DNA of 64,000 nucleotides. It comes from Wolbachia endosymbiont of Spodoptera picta (lineage in GTDB: Bacteria; Pseudomonadota; Alphaproteobacteria; Rickettsiales; Anaplasmataceae). Numbering within the stretch: the stretch's first letter is position 1; each line of letters begins with the position of its first letter. Positions 1-9,159 of the stretch are shown piece by piece. The notes beneath the pieces were generated by a model. It did not search any database and had not been told where the DNA came from. It was given only the letters and a program-made list of their open reading frames with translations. The stretch lies in assembly GCF_018141665.1 (NCBI RefSeq), contig NZ_CP067976.1:1054001-1118000 (forward strand), read 5' to 3'. A program made the position numbers and the translations under genes.

Positions 1-1
1 A

Positions 2-226
2 GAGCTTAGTTTGCTGTATAAAATTCCTAGTTTAATCTGGTTTGTTTTGAAGATAGTTGTACTTTTGTTTATATTTGTTTGGATTAGAGCTACAATACCT
101 CGTTATCGTTATGATCAATTAATGCGTCTTGGTTGGAAAGTATTTTTGCCAATATCGGTACTTTGGGTAATACTCATTTCAGGAGTGTTGCTTTTTACTG
201 GGAATTTGCCTGGATCCAATGTTTAA
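2..226 (+). CDS. nuoH: NADH-quinone oxidoreductase subunit H, C-terminal part (cut by window start)
   Basis: This is the C-terminal end of NuoH, the membrane subunit of respiratory complex I at the quinone-binding junction. The frame is open from base 2, so the true start lies upstream of the window. The visible 74 codons contain two hydrophobic segments separated by the NuoH-typical stretch WIRATIPRYRYDQLMRLGWK, followed by LPISVLWVI. That motif is a hallmark of the family C-terminus, so the call is firm although only about a fifth of the protein is visible. The stop codon overlaps the start of hemB by eight bases, which suggests co-transcription. Confidence 0.93.
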   Translation, partial: ELSLLYKIPSLIWFVLKIVVLLFIFVWIRATIPRYRYDQLMRLGWKVFLPISVLWVILISGVLLFTGNLPGSNV

Positions 227-1217
227 TTTCCCAAATACAAGGTTAAGGCGTAGGCGCTCAGGCAAGTGGATTCGCAATTTAACAAGTGAAAGCACTTTAT
301 CAGTAAATGATTTGATTTTTCCCTTATTTGTTCATGACGGAGAAGAAACAATTGAGCCAATTTCTGGCTTATCTGATATCAAATGTTATTCAATAGATGG
401 ATTAATTTCTATAATTCAGAAAGCTAAGGACTCGGGGATTAATGCTGTTGCAATTTTTCCTGTAGTTGATAGTAAACTAAAATCTGAAAACGCCGAGGAA
501 GCGTACAATCCTGACAATTTAATCTGTAAAGCAATTTGTGCTGTAAAATCAAATGTACCGGATATTGGCATTATTGCAGACATTGCACTAGACCCATACA
601 CTACTCACGGTCATGATGGCATTTTAAAAAGCAGTAGGATAGATGTAGAAAATGACGAGACTGTGTCAGCATTATGTAAGCAAGCACTTGTTTTAGCAAA
701 AGCAGGATGCGATATAGTTGCTCCTTCTGATATGATGGATGGCAGGATAGGAAAAATAAGAAAAACATTGGATGATAATAACTTTCAGAATGTGTCAATA
801 TTGTCCTATGCAGTAAAGTACTGTTCTAGCTTCTATGCGCCGTTCAGGCAAGTTGTCGGTTCGTGCGCATCATCAAATTTCATCGACAAAAGTGGTTATC
901 AAATGGATTATAGAAATGCACGTGAAGCAATCTGCGAAATCGAAATGGATATAGATGAAGGTGCAGATTTTATTATGATAAAGCCGGGTATGCCATACTT
1001 AGATGTAATAAAAACAGCAAGTGAAAAGTTTAATTTTCCGATTTTTGCTTACCAAGTAAGCGGTGAATACGCAATGATAAAAGCTGCAGCAAATAATGGC
1101 TGGCTGGATTATAACAGAGTGATTTATGAGTCCTTAATTGGTTTTAAACGTGCAGGTGCAAGTGCAATATTTACCTATGCTGCACTTGATGTTGCAAAAA
1201 ATTTGGTATCTACTTAG
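219..1217 (+). CDS. hemB: Delta-aminolevulinic acid dehydratase (porphobilinogen synthase)
   Basis: HemB condenses two 5-aminolevulinate molecules into porphobilinogen, the second committed step of haem synthesis, in the cytosol. The 332-aa length is normal. The protein begins RLRRRRSGKWIRNLTSE, typical of bacterial HemB. It carries the first Schiff-base region VAPSDMMDGRIGKIRK, the segment YQMDYRNAREA, and the second active-site lysine in MIKPGMPYLDVI near residue 247. The ATG at 219 lies inside the end of nuoH (8-base overlap), so translation is probably coupled. A second haem gene, hemD, lies at about 36 kb on the other strand, so the pathway genes are scattered, as in other Rickettsiales. 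Confidence 0.97.
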   Translation: MFNFPNTRLRRRRSGKWIRNLTSESTLSVNDLIFPLFVHDGEETIEPISGLSDIKCYSIDGLISIIQKAKDSGINAVAIFPVVDSKLKSENAEEAYNPDNLICKAICAVKSNVPDIGIIADIALDPYTTHGHDGILKSSRIDVENDETVSALCKQALVLAKAGCDIVAPSDMMDGRIGKIRKTLDDNNFQNVSILSYAVKYCSSFYAPFRQVVGSCASSNFIDKSGYQMDYRNAREAICEIEMDIDEGADFIMIKPGMPYLDVIKTASEKFNFPIFAYQVSGEYAMIKAAANNGWLDYNRVIYESLIGFKRAGASAIFTYAALDVAKNLVST

Positions 1218-1255
1218 CAGTGTGGAACATCTAAGTAGGTAGCTAGCCGAAGTGA

Positions 1256-1489
1256 CTTGACAAACCTTCCCACTTTCCTTATCATATCAATAAGAGTATT
1301 TATCCTTGTTTTTAATCTCTGCAGATTTAACAACAAAAATTCAGTAAAAAACTCAGATATTTATTGGCAAATTACATAAAATTATAGCGGCTTTTTTTAT
1401 TTTTCTACATTCAGCCAAATCGCGCTTGTTAGCACATTATCAATTTACATTATTAAAACTCACTACATAGGGATTTTTTTGCCTTTTTT
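1256..1489 (+). repeat. 234-bp long repeat, copy 1 (inverted relative to 15588..15821)
   Basis: This non-coding AT-rich sequence runs from CTTGACAAACCTTCCCAC to the T-run after GGGATTTTTTTGCC. Its reverse complement occurs base for base at 15588..15821; I compared all 234 positions and found no mismatch. A diverged third copy in direct orientation lies at about 44985..45265. The ends have no transposase-like structure. I see only a dispersed repeat of the kind common in Wolbachia, but the identity of the first two copies implies recent duplication or ongoing gene conversion. Confidence 0.9.
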
Positions 1490-1874
1490 TTCGCCTGGTA
1501 AATTTTTTAATATTTATAGTTAAAGCTTCAGGCCAGCGCGTGACCAGTTCTTATTACCTGTTCTGGATCCCAGTACTGGGATGATGCCATCATAGAGATC
1601 AGCTGCTTGAATGATGCCCATATTCCAGTGCGTATAACGGTGTTATTCCATAGTTTGAGATCAGATGTAAGAATATTGAAGATCTCATTCCAGTACTGGA
1701 ATCTAGAAAAAAAGAGCCAATCCCTGGGCACTGGGATGACGATAGAAGGGGCAACGGTTATTGCTAAACTTAGATCGTTTTTAACTATTTGCCTTTTTTC
1801 TATGCAAGAAGTGTATTGATAAGTCCATTACAATTCAGTATTGTGAAAAATATAAGTCAAGTGTTAGTTAGGAC
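1490..1874. other. Non-coding stretch with degenerate palindromic repeats
   Basis: No gene is credible here. After the 234-bp repeat comes TTCGCCTGGTAAATTTTTTAATATT, which is also shared with the third copy at 45 kb. A mosaic of palindromic fragments follows (GGATCCCAGTACTGGGATGATG near 1565, CATTCCAGTACTGGAATCTAG near 1687, CACTGGGATGACG near 1729). These are the short dispersed palindromes that recur at 8.9, 11.9, 19.4 and 45.3 kb. The small reading frames on both strands come from the repeats and are not shared with any neighbouring gene. Confidence 0.7.
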
Positions 1875-2633
1875 ATGGGGATTTTTTTTCAATTTTTGGG
1901 TAAGGTGCTAGGCAAGGTTTTTCCTGCCAAAATAGTAAGCTCTTTTTTAGGAGTAGGGTATTTACCGGGTTGGCAGCATTATTGGTCTTCTTTTCTAATA
2001 TTATTTATTACCGACATTATATTAATGCTTACATACGGAGGTGATTTTATACTATATAAAATGCCGAATACAGGCATAGTTGTAGCTGCCATTTTTACCA
2101 AGCTAGCAATAGTTATGTTAGTGCTGCAATTAGTTGCAATATCCATTTTTCACATTCAAGATCCTTCAGCCAGCAGTGATGAGAATATAGTAATACAAAT
2201 AGCATCAGGACAGGTGCTGACTGTTGCGCTTTCGATGCCGGCAATAATGTCAATTTATTATACTGTAAGTAAATTCTATCTAAGTATATGTAAAGCAATA
2301 CTTCAATGTCCATTTTGGTTTAATGATCTTATGCATTTGTTCTTTTTCTTTATAATACCTTATTTATTTTTTAATATTGTAGAAGTAATAAAACCATGGC
2401 CGATAAGTACGATACAGCTTAGTTATAACAATGCAATATCAATCACATTTGAAGGGATTTTTCATGTGTTTTATGCAGTGATTTTATTGTACTTGACTGC
2501 ATTTATATTCTGCGATCTGACTATGCATGATGCGATTGTTTTAAACAAAAGCATATTTGAGTATGTAAAAGAAAGTTCAATAGCCTTGAGTGACTATTTT
2601 CATGGCACTATTAAAAAAATAAGTATAGAATAG
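1875..2633 (+). CDS. PgpA-like (phosphatidylglycerophosphatase A) membrane protein lacking the family acidic residues
   Basis: This 252-aa polytopic membrane protein has at least four hydrophobic segments. Two landmarks match PgpA, which dephosphorylates phosphatidylglycerophosphate: FLGVGYLPGWQHYWSSF near residue 25 aligns with the family GxGxxP...GS segment, and FNIVEVIKPWPIS near residue 173 aligns with the conserved DxxKPWPI block. The acidic residues of the family are not conserved. The IVWDE box corresponds to ENIVIQIASGQ, and the MxDDIxAG box after KPWPI corresponds to SITFEGIFHVF. The protein is also about 80 residues longer than usual PgpA. I infer a diverged, probably non-catalytic homologue. 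It stands alone between a repeat and glyQ. Confidence 0.6.
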   Translation: MGIFFQFLGKVLGKVFPAKIVSSFLGVGYLPGWQHYWSSFLILFITDIILMLTYGGDFILYKMPNTGIVVAAIFTKLAIVMLVLQLVAISIFHIQDPSASSDENIVIQIASGQVLTVALSMPAIMSIYYTVSKFYLSICKAILQCPFWFNDLMHLFFFFIIPYLFFNIVEVIKPWPISTIQLSYNNAISITFEGIFHVFYAVILLYLTAFIFCDLTMHDAIVLNKSIFEYVKESSIALSDYFHGTIKKISIE

Positions 2634-2677
2634 TACTTATTTGCTTATGTATTCAGTTTAAAAGATATACAGTTTGC

Positions 2678-3517
2678 GTGAATCTACAAGATATAATAAA
2701 GGGATTACAAGATTTTTGGGTAGATGAAGGGTGTACTATACTTCATCCATATACGTCTGAAGTTGGAGCTGGAACACTACATCCCGCAACAATCATGTCA
2801 GCGATTGACGAAAAATCAACAAAAATTGCGTATCTACAACCAGTAATCAGACCTGCAGATGGACGCTATGGCGACAACCCTAATCGTTTATATCAGCATC
2901 ATCAATACCAAGTTATAATAAAACCATCTGGCAGCAATTTGCAAGATATTTACTTAAATAGCTTAAAAGCTCTTGGTGTATCGACAAAAGAATATGATAT
3001 TAAGTTTATTGAAGATGATTGGGAAAACCCAAGTGTTGGTGCATCCGGTCTTGGTTGGGAGGTTACATGCAACGGAATGGAAGTAACACAACTTACTTAT
3101 ATACAGCAAGTGGGAGGTATTGACTGCAGAATAATTCCTGGTGAAGTAGCATATGGGTTAGAGCGTTTAGCAATGTGCATACAGGGTGTAGATAATGTTT
3201 ACGACATAATGTGGAACGGTAGCGGTGCAACTTATGGAGATATTTTTAAACAAAGAGAGCGAGAGTTTTCTTACCTGGCACTTGATTATTATGATACTAA
3301 AGTAGTACAACAGCAGTTTGAGGATACAGAAAAACTGTGTAAATTCCTTGTTGAAAAAGAATTGCCGATAGCAGCTTATGACCAATGTATTAAAACGAGC
3401 CATCTACTTAATCTACTTGATGCAAGAGGTGTGCTTGGTGTGAATGAACGTACAGCCTATATTGGTAGAGTGAGAGAGTTAACAAAAAAATGCTGTGAAT
3501 TATATAGAGCAAAGTAG
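2678..3517 (+). CDS. glyQ: Glycyl-tRNA synthetase alpha subunit
   Basis: GlyQ is the catalytic alpha chain of the bacterial alpha2-beta2 glycyl-tRNA synthetase. The 279-aa protein opens NLQDIIKGLQDFWVDEGC and carries VGAGTLHPAT, YLQPVIRPADGRYGDNPNRL, YQHHQYQVI and PGEVAYGLERLAMCIQGV, all diagnostic. The start is a GTG at 2678; no in-frame ATG precedes the conserved N-terminus. The gene ends 3 bp before glyS, and glyS overlaps uvrC, so glyQ-glyS-uvrC reads as one transcription unit. Confidence 0.97.
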   Translation: MNLQDIIKGLQDFWVDEGCTILHPYTSEVGAGTLHPATIMSAIDEKSTKIAYLQPVIRPADGRYGDNPNRLYQHHQYQVIIKPSGSNLQDIYLNSLKALGVSTKEYDIKFIEDDWENPSVGASGLGWEVTCNGMEVTQLTYIQQVGGIDCRIIPGEVAYGLERLAMCIQGVDNVYDIMWNGSGATYGDIFKQREREFSYLALDYYDTKVVQQQFEDTEKLCKFLVEKELPIAAYDQCIKTSHLLNLLDARGVLGVNERTAYIGRVRELTKKCCELYRAK

Positions 3518-3520
3518 AAT

Positions 3521-5629
3521 ATGTTGTCACAATTATTGTTTGAATGTCTTTCAGAAGAAATTCCATCAAGAATGCAGAATTCATCTGCAGCTCAGGTTAA
3601 GAGCTATATCACTAATGCTTTTAGTAAAAATAATGTGAAATTTGCATCTATAGAAGTTTATGTGACTGCACGTCGCATTGCTCTTTTTATTGATGGCATA
3701 AGTGCTTTGGAGCTAAAAGATTCTAACAATGAGATTAAAGGACCAAGAGTTAATGCACCGAAAAGTGCTATCGAAGGTTTTTTGAGAAAAAATCGGAAAG
3801 GTGAAGAAGATTTACTCATTCGCAAAGTAAACGATGAAGATTTTTACTTCATTAAGAGAGAAAGCTGCTTATTTAACATCAACGGGTTTCTCAAAAATCA
3901 ACTGGAGGAAATGCTAAAAAACTTTTCTTGGCCAAAGAGTATGAGATGGAGTGAAAGAAAAGAGAGATGGGTTAGGCCAATTAAAAATATTCTATGTATT
4001 TTAAATGACGAAATAATACCTATATCTTTTGCAGGGGTTACAGCATGCAACGTGACGTATGGTCATAGGTTTCTTTCAGGTGATGCAGTACTTACTGTTA
4101 AAACACCCAAAGACTATTTGGAATTGTTAGAAAAAAATAATGTCATTCTCCAGTTGGACAAAAGAAAGCAATTTATACTAGATCAGATTAATAAGTTTAC
4201 AAAAGAGGAGAACTTACAACTTGAAAAAAATGATTATTTACTGAATGAATTGGCAGGGCTTATAGAGTGGCCAATAGTATTATTTGGTAAAGTAAAATCA
4301 TCAGAATTACCGAAGGAAGTAATACTTAGTATAATTAATACGCAGCAAAAGTATCTTGCTTTAAGTGATGGACAGAAAATATCACATTTTGTTACTGTTG
4401 TAAATGTTAACAACAATGAAGTTGTTAAAGGCCATGAAAGAATATTAGAAGCACGTCTTGCTGATGCCCAGTTTTTGATATCTCAAGACAAGAAGGAAAA
4501 CCTAGATTACTATGTCAAAAAATTGAGCTCTATTTCATTTCATGCTTCGCTCGGTAGCGTAGAAGAAAAAGTGAAGCGTATTATCGCTCTTTCAAATTAT
4601 ATAGCGATATTTATTCCACATGCTTCATTAATTAAAGTTGAACGTGCTGCATATTTAGCAAAGGCAGATCTTGCAACGTTGATAGTGAAAGAATTTCCGG
4701 GATTGCAAGGAGTAATGAGTGGATACTACGCTTCTTATTTTGAAGAGGATAAAGAAGTAGTGGAAGCTATAACTGAGCACTATAAGCCAATTGGATCGGA
4801 CCAAGAATGCCCTAAATCTCCTACTGCGATTGCTGTAGCTATTGCAGACAAAATGGATAGTTTGGTTGGCTTAATTGCAGCAGGTGAGAAAATCTCTGGT
4901 TCGTATGATCAGTTTGGTTTGCGGAGAATGACAATTGGTATAATTAGAACAATACTTGAAAATAATTTGCATATTCCAATTAGATTGCTGATAGATAAGT
5001 CAGTATCTTTATGTTCAAGGCTTCTATTGAATAAAAATATAACTCCAGTTGATAAGCCAAGTGAAAAACAAATTTCAGAACTAGTATTTAAATTCTGCTT
5101 AGAAAGGTTCAAGATTATTTTAAAAAATAGAAATATAAGGCAAGATGTTGTAGATTCAATACTATATAAAGTCGATATTAATGATCTGCTGAAAGCGGAA
5201 AAGCAAACTGTGATATTGGATCGTTATCTTAGTACAAAAGAAGGTGAACAGGTTCTAAGCACTTATAAAAGAGCCAGTAACATGATGAGCAAAGTGAGAA
5301 AAAGTGATGGCACTACTTATAATGCATCTTACAGTAAGAAGTTTTTGATTGAAGATGAGGAGATTGCGCTATCAAATTGTGCTATAGCTGCTTGTAAAAA
5401 CATCAAACAAGCGATAGAAAATAACGACTTTAATACAGCGCTTGATGAACTTGCTCGTTTTGCTCCATTTATCAATCAATTTATGGACAGTGTAAAGATT
5501 AACTGTGATTCTAATGAGCTTAGAATAAACAGGTTGTCTTTGCTTGCAAATGTTGTTTCTACCTTTCATTTAGTAGCAGAGTTTAACCTTATACAGGTTA
5601 AACAATTGATAAATGCTCAGGCAATATAA
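3521..5629 (+). CDS. glyS: Glycyl-tRNA synthetase beta subunit
   Basis: GlyS is the tRNA-binding beta chain of the heterotetrameric glycyl-tRNA synthetase. The 702-aa length is normal. The N-terminus LLFECLSEEIPSRMQ is the family start, and characteristic segments follow: FSWPKSMRWSERKERWVRPI near residue 135, GVTACNVTYGHRFL, the central HD-like region YLAKADLATLIVKEFPGLQGVMSGYYA, and the DQFGLRRMTIGIIRTI block. The C-terminus corresponds to the anticodon-binding domain. The gene starts 3 bp after glyQ and its last 17 bases overlap the start of uvrC. Confidence 0.97.
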   Translation: MLSQLLFECLSEEIPSRMQNSSAAQVKSYITNAFSKNNVKFASIEVYVTARRIALFIDGISALELKDSNNEIKGPRVNAPKSAIEGFLRKNRKGEEDLLIRKVNDEDFYFIKRESCLFNINGFLKNQLEEMLKNFSWPKSMRWSERKERWVRPIKNILCILNDEIIPISFAGVTACNVTYGHRFLSGDAVLTVKTPKDYLELLEKNNVILQLDKRKQFILDQINKFTKEENLQLEKNDYLLNELAGLIEWPIVLFGKVKSSELPKEVILSIINTQQKYLALSDGQKISHFVTVVNVNNNEVVKGHERILEARLADAQFLISQDKKENLDYYVKKLSSISFHASLGSVEEKVKRIIALSNYIAIFIPHASLIKVERAAYLAKADLATLIVKEFPGLQGVMSGYYASYFEEDKEVVEAITEHYKPIGSDQECPKSPTAIAVAIADKMDSLVGLIAAGEKISGSYDQFGLRRMTIGIIRTILENNLHIPIRLLIDKSVSLCSRLLLNKNITPVDKPSEKQISELVFKFCLERFKIILKNRNIRQDVVDSILYKVDINDLLKAEKQTVILDRYLSTKEGEQVLSTYKRASNMMSKVRKSDGTTYNASYSKKFLIEDEEIALSNCAIAACKNIKQAIENNDFNTALDELARFAPFINQFMDSVKINCDSNELRINRLSLLANVVSTFHLVAEFNLIQVKQLINAQAI

Positions 5630-7430
5630 GGAACAAATCAAATCATCTCCACAATCCTGTGGCGTTTATAAGATGGTTGGAGATAAGAATAAGGTTTTAT
5701 ACATTGGTAAAGCAAAAAACTTGAAGTCGAGATTATCCGACTACCTTCAATTCGAAAACCTTTCTGAACGAATCAGAGTAATGATCTCACAGGTTATTAA
5801 GGTTGAAATATTCATCACTGAGAATGAAATCGAAGCATTGCTTCTTGAAGCACAGTTAATAAAATCGTTAAAACCATCTTATAATATTTTGCTTAGGGAT
5901 GGAAAATCTTATCCTTATATAACAATTTCTAAGCATGATTATCCAAGAATAGCGAAATATAGAGGTAAGTTTAAGAAGAATGAGTTTCATTACTACGGCC
6001 CTTTTCCATCTGCCGCTGCTGTTAAGAACACTATATTATCATTGCAAAAAGCTTTTCTCTTAAGAGTATGTTCAGATCAATATTTCTCTTCAACAAAAAG
6101 ACCATGTCTTGAGTATCAAGTTAAGCGCTGTTCAGCACCATGCGTAGATAAAATTACAAAAGATGATTACTGCAAATCAGTAAAACAAGCACAAGATACT
6201 CTGCTAGGAAGGAATAAAGAAGTGCAAAGACAGCTATTTTCTACAATGGAAAAGTGCAGTAGGGAGATGAACTACGAGCTTGCTGCTGTCTATAGAGATC
6301 GATTGAAATTTCTTCAGCAAATTCAAATGCAGCCAATGGATTTTTCTTTTGAAGAAGATGCAGATTTCTTCAGCATTGTACGTGAGGCAGACTTAGCATG
6401 CATTGGTGTACTATCTTTCAGAGATAAAGGTAACTATGGAAGCATTCCTTACTTCATTGAGAATTGTAGTGATCATCCAAATGATGAAATTTTATCCACC
6501 TTTTTGGTCAATTTGTATAATCCAGTTAATACACCACCAGCGCAAATTTACGTTCCCGATTTTATTAAGGATAAGGAAATTATAGAACAAGCACTTTATG
6601 CTCTTACTCAAAAATCAATAAAAGTTTTGTATGCGAAAAATAGTAAAGAGCGTGATTTGTTGAATTTTATTTACAATAATTCTAAGCATAGCCTAGAGCA
6701 GAAGCTTACTGATTATAGAAATAACCTAGAAAAGCTCGAAGAGCTTAGGAAGATTTTCTTGTTACCAAATATTCCAAAGCGTATCGAGGTTTATGATAAT
6801 AGCCATATATCTGGAAATCAACAAGTTGGTGTGATGATTGTTGCAGGGCAGGAAGGTTTTTTAAAAAGTGAATACAAAAAATTTACTATAAAAGAAGAAA
6901 GTTCAGGTGATGACTATAAAATGATGAGAGAAGTGCTGACTAGACGTTTCTCTGGCAATATAAAAGATATAATCCCTGATTTTTTACTGATTGATGGCGG
7001 TCCAGGACATGTTTCCATAGTGCAGAATGTATTGGAAATATTGAATATAAAAGTTCCTTTTGCTTGTATGGCGAAAGGTCATGATCGTAATGCAGGAAAT
7101 GAAAGATTTTATGTGCCGGACAGAGAAGAATTTACTCTAGCAAGTGACAGCAAGGTCATGCTTTATTTACAATTGCTGCGTAATGAAGCTCACCGTTTTG
7201 CGATAACTTCGCATAGAAAAAAACGCGATAAACAGTTTTTTGCTTCACAATTAAGTAAAATATCCGGTGTTGGCAGTAAAAGAAAAAAGGCACTCATGTC
7301 TCATTTTGGTTCGGTAGAAAATATAAGCAAAGCTTCTCTAGCTGAAATTCAAAACGTACCTGGAATTAGTAAAGGTTTAGCAGAAATCATTCTTCAAAAC
7401 GTGAATTCTAAGAAAGGTACTCCTAAATAG
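5613..7430 (+). CDS. uvrC: Excinuclease ABC subunit C
   Basis: UvrC makes both incisions in nucleotide excision repair after UvrAB damage recognition. The 605-aa protein has the expected order: GIY-YIG nuclease (CGVYKMVGDKNKVLYIGKAKNL, residues 17-38), a Cys-containing region (CLEYQVKRCSAPCV), the UVR motif (residues about 200-235), the RNase H-like second nuclease (EVYDNSHISGNQQVGVMIVA and LLIDGGPGHV), and helix-hairpin-helix repeats at the C-terminus (ISGVGSKRKKALMSHFGS and VPGISKGLAEII). The ATG at 5613 lies inside glyS, which implies translational coupling. The gene ends only 11 bp from the convergent Smr-domain gene. Confidence 0.97.
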   Translation: MLRQYKEQIKSSPQSCGVYKMVGDKNKVLYIGKAKNLKSRLSDYLQFENLSERIRVMISQVIKVEIFITENEIEALLLEAQLIKSLKPSYNILLRDGKSYPYITISKHDYPRIAKYRGKFKKNEFHYYGPFPSAAAVKNTILSLQKAFLLRVCSDQYFSSTKRPCLEYQVKRCSAPCVDKITKDDYCKSVKQAQDTLLGRNKEVQRQLFSTMEKCSREMNYELAAVYRDRLKFLQQIQMQPMDFSFEEDADFFSIVREADLACIGVLSFRDKGNYGSIPYFIENCSDHPNDEILSTFLVNLYNPVNTPPAQIYVPDFIKDKEIIEQALYALTQKSIKVLYAKNSKERDLLNFIYNNSKHSLEQKLTDYRNNLEKLEELRKIFLLPNIPKRIEVYDNSHISGNQQVGVMIVAGQEGFLKSEYKKFTIKEESSGDDYKMMREVLTRRFSGNIKDIIPDFLLIDGGPGHVSIVQNVLEILNIKVPFACMAKGHDRNAGNERFYVPDREEFTLASDSKVMLYLQLLRNEAHRFAITSHRKKRDKQFFASQLSKISGVGSKRKKALMSHFGSVENISKASLAEIQNVPGISKGLAEIILQNVNSKKGTPK

Positions 7431-7441
7431 GTACTCTAAAA

Positions 7442-7933
7442 TTAACCTTTATTTCTTCTTAATAAGACATAAAAAGCTCCTTTGCCACCATGTTTTTTTA
7501 TTGCTTGCTGATAGTATAAGATCATATTCCGAACTTTTGTGTCATTCAACCACTTATTTAAGCTATTCTTTATAGTGTCTATTTTATCTGTACTATTACC
7601 ATGCCCCGTAATTACCAATAAGCACCTATTCCCTGCTTGATAATTTTTGATAATAAAATCTATCAATTTACAATAAGCATTATCTATACTATAGCCGTGC
7701 AAATCGAGTTTATCGCTTATAAAATATTTGCCCCTATCGATCTTTAATTTTGTATTGTAGTCAAGACAAAATGATGAATCACCATTATCAGTATTAAGAA
7801 AATTTTCTTGTAAACTAGAGGCACCTTTATCAATCATAGATTTTATATTTACTTTGTGATCAACTTTCAAAGTAACTTTTCCACATTCTATTGGCTTAAC
7901 ATTTTTTTGCCAATCTAACTCATCATCTGACAT
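7442..7933 (-). CDS. Smr/MutS2-domain protein
   Basis: This 163-aa protein has a variable, charged N-terminal half and a C-terminal Smr domain (residues about 75-160). The domain shows KLDLHGYSIDNAYCKLIDFI, the signature LDLHG, and then LLVITGHGNST matching the TGxG core motif. Small MutS Related domains act as nucleic-acid endonucleases or binding modules. Short stand-alone Smr proteins like this one are common in alphaproteobacteria, and their exact substrate is not established here. The gene converges on uvrC and diverges from rlmB, with about 90 bp between the two likely starts. Confidence 0.9.
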   Translation of the reverse strand: MSDDELDWQKNVKPIECGKVTLKVDHKVNIKSMIDKGASSLQENFLNTDNGDSSFCLDYNTKLKIDRGKYFISDKLDLHGYSIDNAYCKLIDFIIKNYQAGNRCLLVITGHGNSTDKIDTIKNSLNKWLNDTKVRNMILYYQQAIKKHGGKGAFYVLLRRNKG

Positions 7934-8025
7934 AAATTCATTAATTGAACTGCATAATTTTACAACAATATATAAACACAGTAAAATATTGCTTACTCTA
8001 TAAAAATCTGATTTTTAATAATGAG

Positions 8026-8793
8026 ATGAAATCATCAAAAGCTAATGAAAACTGTTGGATATATGGAAAGCACACTTGTATTTCAGCATTAAGAAACAAA
8101 AATAGGCGGTGTATAGAACTGTTAGTAACAGAAAATTTCTACAGAGAATTTGAGAAAGAAATTAAACAATGTGCAGATAGTAAGGGCATTAAAGCTCGAC
8201 TGGTAGAGAACAAAATGTTCAATGATGTTTTACCCAAAGGTGTAAATCACCAAGGAATTGCTTTAAAAGTTACTCCTATTTTTCACAGCTTAAATATTGA
8301 AGAAATAGCTGAAAGATCAGGTGAAAACTCTACTATAGTCATTTTAGATCAAATTACTGATACACACAATATAGGGTCGATTTTAAGAACCTCAGCTTGT
8401 TTCAACATTGATGCATTGGTTTTACCGTATCACCATTCACCAAGCGAAAATGCATCTATCGCAAAAACAGCAAGTGGCGCATTAGACATTGTTCCTCTAA
8501 TATACGTTACAAACATAGTAAAGACGATGGAGTCTTTAAAAAAGATAGGCTACTGGTGTTATGGGTTTGATTGCAATGCAAAGGAAAATATAGATAAAAT
8601 AAAGAATTTTGGGCAAAAAAGAGTAATTGTTTTTGGTTCTGAAGAGAAAGGAATGCGGAGATTAGTGAAAGAAAGTTGTGATTATCTTTTAAAAATCCCA
8701 ATGTCAAACGTAATTGATAGCCTAAATGTTTCAAATGCAGCAGCAATAGGACTATATTCCATCTACATTAAAATAAAAATCACTGCAAATTAG
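8026..8793 (+). CDS. rlmB: TrmH/SpoU-family 2'-O-ribose methyltransferase, probably 23S rRNA Gm2251 (RlmB)
   Basis: This SPOUT-class methyltransferase transfers a methyl group from S-adenosylmethionine to a ribose 2'-OH. The N-terminal substrate-binding domain opens WIYGKHTCISALRNK, as in RlmB. The knotted catalytic domain has LDQITDTHNIGSILRTSACF (motif 1, with the catalytic Asn/Arg), VIVFGSEEKGMRRLV (motif 2) and IPMSNVIDSLNVSNAAAIGLYS (motif 3). I chose the ATG at 8026, which puts the conserved WIYGKH ten residues in. An upstream ATG at 7945 would add 27 residues that match nothing in the family. The target nucleotide is inferred from family resemblance. Confidence 0.9.
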   Translation: MKSSKANENCWIYGKHTCISALRNKNRRCIELLVTENFYREFEKEIKQCADSKGIKARLVENKMFNDVLPKGVNHQGIALKVTPIFHSLNIEEIAERSGENSTIVILDQITDTHNIGSILRTSACFNIDALVLPYHHSPSENASIAKTASGALDIVPLIYVTNIVKTMESLKKIGYWCYGFDCNAKENIDKIKNFGQKRVIVFGSEEKGMRRLVKESCDYLLKIPMSNVIDSLNVSNAAAIGLYSIYIKIKITAN

Positions 8794-9090
8794 TTGCAAT
8801 GAAAAATATACTTCTTGCCTGCTATCAAGACCGTTGGAATCTAGAAAAAAGAATGCCATTTTAGCTTCACATGCACAGCTGGAAGATGTCATCCCAGTGC
8901 ATGACACTGGGATCCAGTTAAATTTACGAGTATAAAAGTAATCAACGTTTCTTATGATGGAAAAATGGATTCCAGTGTCTGGGCACTGGCATGACATCTT
9001 CCTACAGAATAATGTTCGTACAGCTGTGTATCACATGCTGGAATGACAACAGTGAATGACATAGCGAGATATCATCTACTGGCACTTACA
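8794..9090. other. Non-coding spacer with a palindromic element
   Basis: About 300 bp between rlmB and the displaced gene end. It contains one complete small palindrome-ended element (8883..9000), a degenerate GGAATCTAG fragment near 8835 and a further GCTGGAATGACAAC fragment near 9040. The reading frame that runs through it on the minus strand consists of repeat sequence, and I do not consider it a gene. Confidence 0.6.
8883..9000 (+). repeat. 118-bp palindrome-ended repeat (MITE-like), copy in direct orientation
   Basis: The element begins AAGATGTCATCCCAGTG and ends CACTGGCATGACATCTT, so its ends are inverted repeats. Each end is itself a palindrome (CCCAGTGCATGACACTGGG and CCAGTGTCTGGGCACTGG). 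An inverted copy about 90% identical, including the internal AAAAGTAATCAACGTTTCTTATGATGG, lies at 11835..11947. The two copies bracket the intron-split gene. Confidence 0.75.
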
Positions 9091-9159
9091 TTACCAATCC
9101 CAAGAAAATGGTGCACTTGGATCTATTGGAATCTCGAAGGATGGCTGTGACATTACTGT
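9091..9159 (-). pseudogene. Displaced 3' end (22 codons plus stop) of the gene at 11068..11673, cut off by the group II intron
   Basis: Read on the minus strand and joined to base 11077, these 69 bases continue the frame of the alanine-rich gene exactly: codon 199 (Lys) is followed by TVMSQPSFEIPIDPSAPFSW, then Asp-Trp and TAA. The reconstructed protein is 221 aa and the joined frame is an exact 666 nt. The junction coincides with the intron boundary predicted independently from the GTGCG 5' end and the AC 3' end. The segment has no start of its own and is not expected to be translated. Confidence 0.85.

Noticed and set aside
1528..1819. Overlapping 67- and 70-codon frames on both strands
   Set aside because: They consist of palindromic repeat sequence and have no independent coding signal.
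7431..7441. Small hairpin between convergent uvrC and the Smr gene
   Set aside because: The GGTACT repeats around the uvrC stop are direct, not inverted, so they do not form a terminator.
8752..8997. 81-codon minus-strand frame downstream of rlmB
   Set aside because: It reads through the palindromic element and the end of rlmB on the wrong strand.
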